In this document: piece after piece, positions 62,207-64,000 of the stretch | Numbering within the stretch: position 1 is the stretch's first letter | Layout: every line of letters begins with the position of its first letter | NCBI RefSeq assembly: GCF_020551945.1 | Contig: NZ_JAJBZH010000006.1 | Location: 162,281-226,280 of the forward strand | Direction of reading: 5' to 3' | Source: Cellulosimicrobium marinum | GTDB taxonomy: Bacteria; Actinomycetota; Actinomycetes; Actinomycetales; Cellulomonadaceae | DNA length: 64,000 nucleotides | Notes under the pieces: model-generated | What the model saw: only the letters and a program-made list of their open reading frames with translations | Told to the model about the DNA's origin: nothing | Database searches by the model: none | Program-made: the position numbers and the translations under genes

Positions 62207-63469
62207 GTGAGCGACGTTCTCGACGAGCTGCAATGGCGGGGTCTGGTGGCGCAGTCCACCGACGAGGCCGCGCTGCGCACCGCGCTGGCCGAGGGTCCGA
62301 TCACCTACTACTGCGGCTTCGACCCGACCGCACCGAGCCTCCACCACGGGCACCTCGTGCAGCTCGTCGTGCTGCGGCACCTCCAGCTCGCCGGCCACCG
62401 CGCGGTGGCGCTCGTCGGCGGGGCCACGGGCCTCATCGGGGACCCGCGCCAGTCGGGCGAGCGCGTGCTCAACACCAAGGAGACCGTCGCCGAGTGGACG
62501 GAGCGCCTGAAGGCGCAGGTCTCGCGCTTCCTCGAGTTCGACGGCGAGAACCCGGCCCGGCTGGTCAACAACCTCGACTGGATCTCGGGGCTCTCGGCGA
62601 TCGACTTCCTCCGGGACGTCGGCAAGCACTACCGCCTCGGCACGATGCTCGCGAAAGACACCGTCGCCCGACGGCTGCGGTCCGAGGAGGGCATCAGCTT
62701 CACGGAGTTCAGCTACCAGATCTTGCAGGGCATCGACTTCCTCGAGCTCTACCGTCGCCACGGCGTCACCCTCCAGACGGGCGGCAACGACCAGTGGGGC
62801 AACCTGCTGTCCGGCGTGGAGCTCGTCCGCAAGTCGGAGGGCGCCGCCGTCCACGTGCTCACGACGCCGCTGATCACCAAGGCGGACGGCACCAAGTTCG
62901 GCAAGACCGAGGGGGGCGCCGTCTGGCTCGCCCCCGACATGATGAGCCCGTACGCCTTCTACCAGTACTGGCTCAACGCCGCGGACGAGGACGTCGTCGG
63001 CTGGCTGAAGATCTTCACGTTCCGCACGCGGGAGGAGATCGCCGAGCTCGAGACCGCCGTCCGGGAGCGGCCCGGAGCCCGGGAGGCTCAGCGCGCCCTG
63101 GCGAACGACGTCACCACGCTCGTCCACGGCGCGGAGGCGACCGCGGCCGTCGTGGCCGCGAGCCAGGCCCTCTTCGGCCGGGGCGAGCTCGCCGACCTGG
63201 ACGAGCAGACGTTCGCCGCAGCGGTCGCCGAGCTGCCGCACGCCACGGCGACGGTCGGGACCCCGGTCGCCGACCTGCTGGTGGGCGCGGGTCTCGCCGC
63301 GTCCAAGGGGGCCGCGCGCCGGGCGATCGGCGAGGGTGGCGCGCACCTGAACAACGTGAAGGTCGTGCAGGACGACGCGGTGCTCGATTCGGACGACCTC
63401 CTCCACGGTCGCTACGCGGTGCTGCGCCGGGGGAAGAAGACGCTGGGCGTCGCGGTCGTCGAGGACTGA
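62207..63469 (+). CDS. tyrS: Tyrosyl-tRNA synthetase
   Basis: 420 residues from GTG 62207, preceded by AAGGAG with 5-nt spacing; another GTG two codons upstream is less well spaced. The class I Rossmann fold has the HIGH equivalent HHGH (SLHHGHLVQL), GGNDQWGN for tyrosine recognition, and the KMSKS equivalent KFGKT (ADGTKFGKTEGG). An S4 anticodon-arm-binding domain ends the protein (LLVGAGLAASKGAARRAIGEGGAHLNN). The 116-bp upstream gap shows no T-box. It is the last gene before the rRNA operon. Confidence 0.97.
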   Translation: MSDVLDELQWRGLVAQSTDEAALRTALAEGPITYYCGFDPTAPSLHHGHLVQLVVLRHLQLAGHRAVALVGGATGLIGDPRQSGERVLNTKETVAEWTERLKAQVSRFLEFDGENPARLVNNLDWISGLSAIDFLRDVGKHYRLGTMLAKDTVARRLRSEEGISFTEFSYQILQGIDFLELYRRHGVTLQTGGNDQWGNLLSGVELVRKSEGAAVHVLTTPLITKADGTKFGKTEGGAVWLAPDMMSPYAFYQYWLNAADEDVVGWLKIFTFRTREEIAELETAVRERPGAREAQRALANDVTTLVHGAEATAAVVAASQALFGRGELADLDEQTFAAAVAELPHATATVGTPVADLLVGAGLAASKGAARRAIGEGGAHLNNVKVVQDDAVLDSDDLLHGRYAVLRRGKKTLGVAVVED

Positions 63470-63506
63470 GCGCGCCCGAGGGCTGGTGGCGGGAGCTCCG
63501 GCCCGG

Positions 63507-63537
63507 GGAGGGCGGACCGTGTTGCGGTCCGCCCTCC
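63507..63537 (+). terminator. Perfect 13-bp hairpin terminator after tyrS
   Basis: GGAGGGCGGACCG (63507-63519), loop TGTTG, and the exact complement CGGTCCGCCCTCC (63525-63537), 38 bp after the tyrS stop. It insulates tyrS from the rRNA promoters. Confidence 0.85.
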
Positions 63538-63590
63538 GGCGCGTCCGGTGCCGCGCTCTCAGGTCCCGACAGGCCCGTCGTTCTGCGGAT

Positions 63591-63619
63591 TTGGCACGAC
63601 CGCGGACCGCGTGTAGTGT
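63591..63619 (+). promoter_or_regulatory. rRNA promoter P1
   Basis: -35 TTGGCA (63591-63596), 17-nt spacer, -10 TAGTGT (63614-63619). The spacing is ideal for the housekeeping sigma factor. Confidence 0.7.
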
Positions 63620-63799
63620 TCTCGACGTTCGCCCGGCAGGGAGGAACGGACACCGAACGACAGGCTCCACGGAGACGTCACGGTGGCTGGTCCCGCAGGG
63701 CGGTCCCCCTCCATCAAGGACTGGTAGCCTTGTGCGCCGGCCCTCGTCGAGGGTGTTGGATCCGCCTCCGCTGCTTCCCACCTCGGTCATCGCACCGAG

Positions 63800-63828
63800 T
63801 TGGAAGACGGAGAAGGGCCTGGTAAGAT
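63800..63828 (+). promoter_or_regulatory. rRNA promoter P2
   Basis: -35 TTGGAA (63800-63805), 17-nt spacer, -10 TAAGAT (63823-63828), closer to consensus than P1. A CTCGGT/ACCGAG hairpin (63782-63799) abuts its -35. Confidence 0.75.
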
Positions 63829-63834
63829 CGAGAA

Positions 63835-64000
63835 GTTGCCCCAAGCGAGGTTGGGCCCGGGTGGGTCTGGCTGAGTTGGTGTGTGTCGGTTGTTTGAGAA
63901 CTCAACAGTGTGCTTGTTAGTCAATGCCAAATTTTTGTCCTCGTGGGCATGGCTGGCTGTTCTTCGCTCGTCTGGGTGGGGTGGTTGGTTGTGTCTGGGG
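63835..64000 (+). other. rRNA operon leader, 16S rRNA gene beyond the window
   Basis: From about 63835 base composition changes from GC-rich to G/T-rich. The stretch TGTTTGAGAACTCAACAGTG (63891-63910) is typical of actinobacterial rRNA leaders and spacers, where a boxA-like antitermination site and RNase III processing stems lie. ATTTTTGTCC follows. The mature 16S 5' end is not reached. Confidence 0.75.

Overview
The window is a chromosomal segment from a very high-GC Actinomycetota. Gene content and order (a dcw cluster without ftsA, then pgeF-sepF-yggT-divIVA; an IF3 with a long Ala/Pro/Lys tail; a MurE that lacks the DAP-recognition motif) fit Micrococcales. Within that order I would guess the Cellulomonadaceae/Promicromonosporaceae neighbourhood, but this is inference; no 16S sequence lies inside the window. 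Nearly all DNA is coding. Most co-directional junctions are 4-base NTGA or similar overlaps, which implies long translationally coupled operons. I see no insertion sequence, prophage, CRISPR array or tRNA gene.

Layout. (1) 1-19624: division and cell-wall cluster: ftsL-like (cut by the edge), ftsI, murE, murF, mraY, murD, ftsW, murG, murC, ftsQ, ftsZ, pgeF, sepF, yggT, divIVA, then a DksA/TraR-like gene, lspA and rluD. These make lipid II, flip and polymerise it at the septum, build the Z-ring with its SepF anchor, and mark the poles. (2) 19621-24910: a GNAT gene, an unusual 489-bp intergenic region built of long inverted repeats, dnaE (replicative polymerase), a PPOX-class flavoprotein and an S4 RNA-binding protein. 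(3) 25028-31664: hisD, a GNAT gene, a minus-strand RecQ helicase carrying a phosphoribosyltransferase-like tail, a zinc alcohol dehydrogenase, a small membrane protein and a Tat/lipoprotein Rieske protein. (4) 31717-36208: the hisC-hisB-(hypothetical)-hisH-priA-sseB operon. (5) 36227-40744, minus strand: GerW-like protein, trypsin-like protease, coiled-coil membrane protein, DUF1844 protein, and the oxidative-stress pair furA/katA. (6) 41179-49431: infC-rpmI-rplT-trmH-thpR, then pheS-pheT-SDR. infC has a 300-nt structured leader and an AUC start. (7) 49504-51781: TPP riboswitch plus thiD, facing a quinone oxidoreductase. (8) 51876-60672: complete arginine cluster argCJBDFRGH with an ARG box on the first promoter. 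(9) 60692-63469: a nucleoside-kinase-like NTPase, 3-methyladenine glycosylase and tyrS. (10) 63507-64000: terminator, two consensus-spaced promoters and the leader of an rRNA operon whose 16S gene starts beyond the window.

Regulatory signals readable from the sequence: a recurring leaderless-promoter pattern (TANNNT, usually 6 nt, then the start codon) ahead of murE, dnaE, the PPOX gene, hisD, hisC, furA, qor and, with 7 nt, argC; an ARG box; a Fur-box-like palindrome; a TPP riboswitch; long leader RNAs before infC and pheS; and several strong GC hairpin terminators without U-tracts. The most unusual pieces are the nested inverted-repeat region before dnaE, the infC leader and start codon, the inverted repeat whose arm fills the promoter spacer between divIVA and the DksA-like gene, and several enzymes with altered signature motifs (MurE, ArgF, DksA-like).
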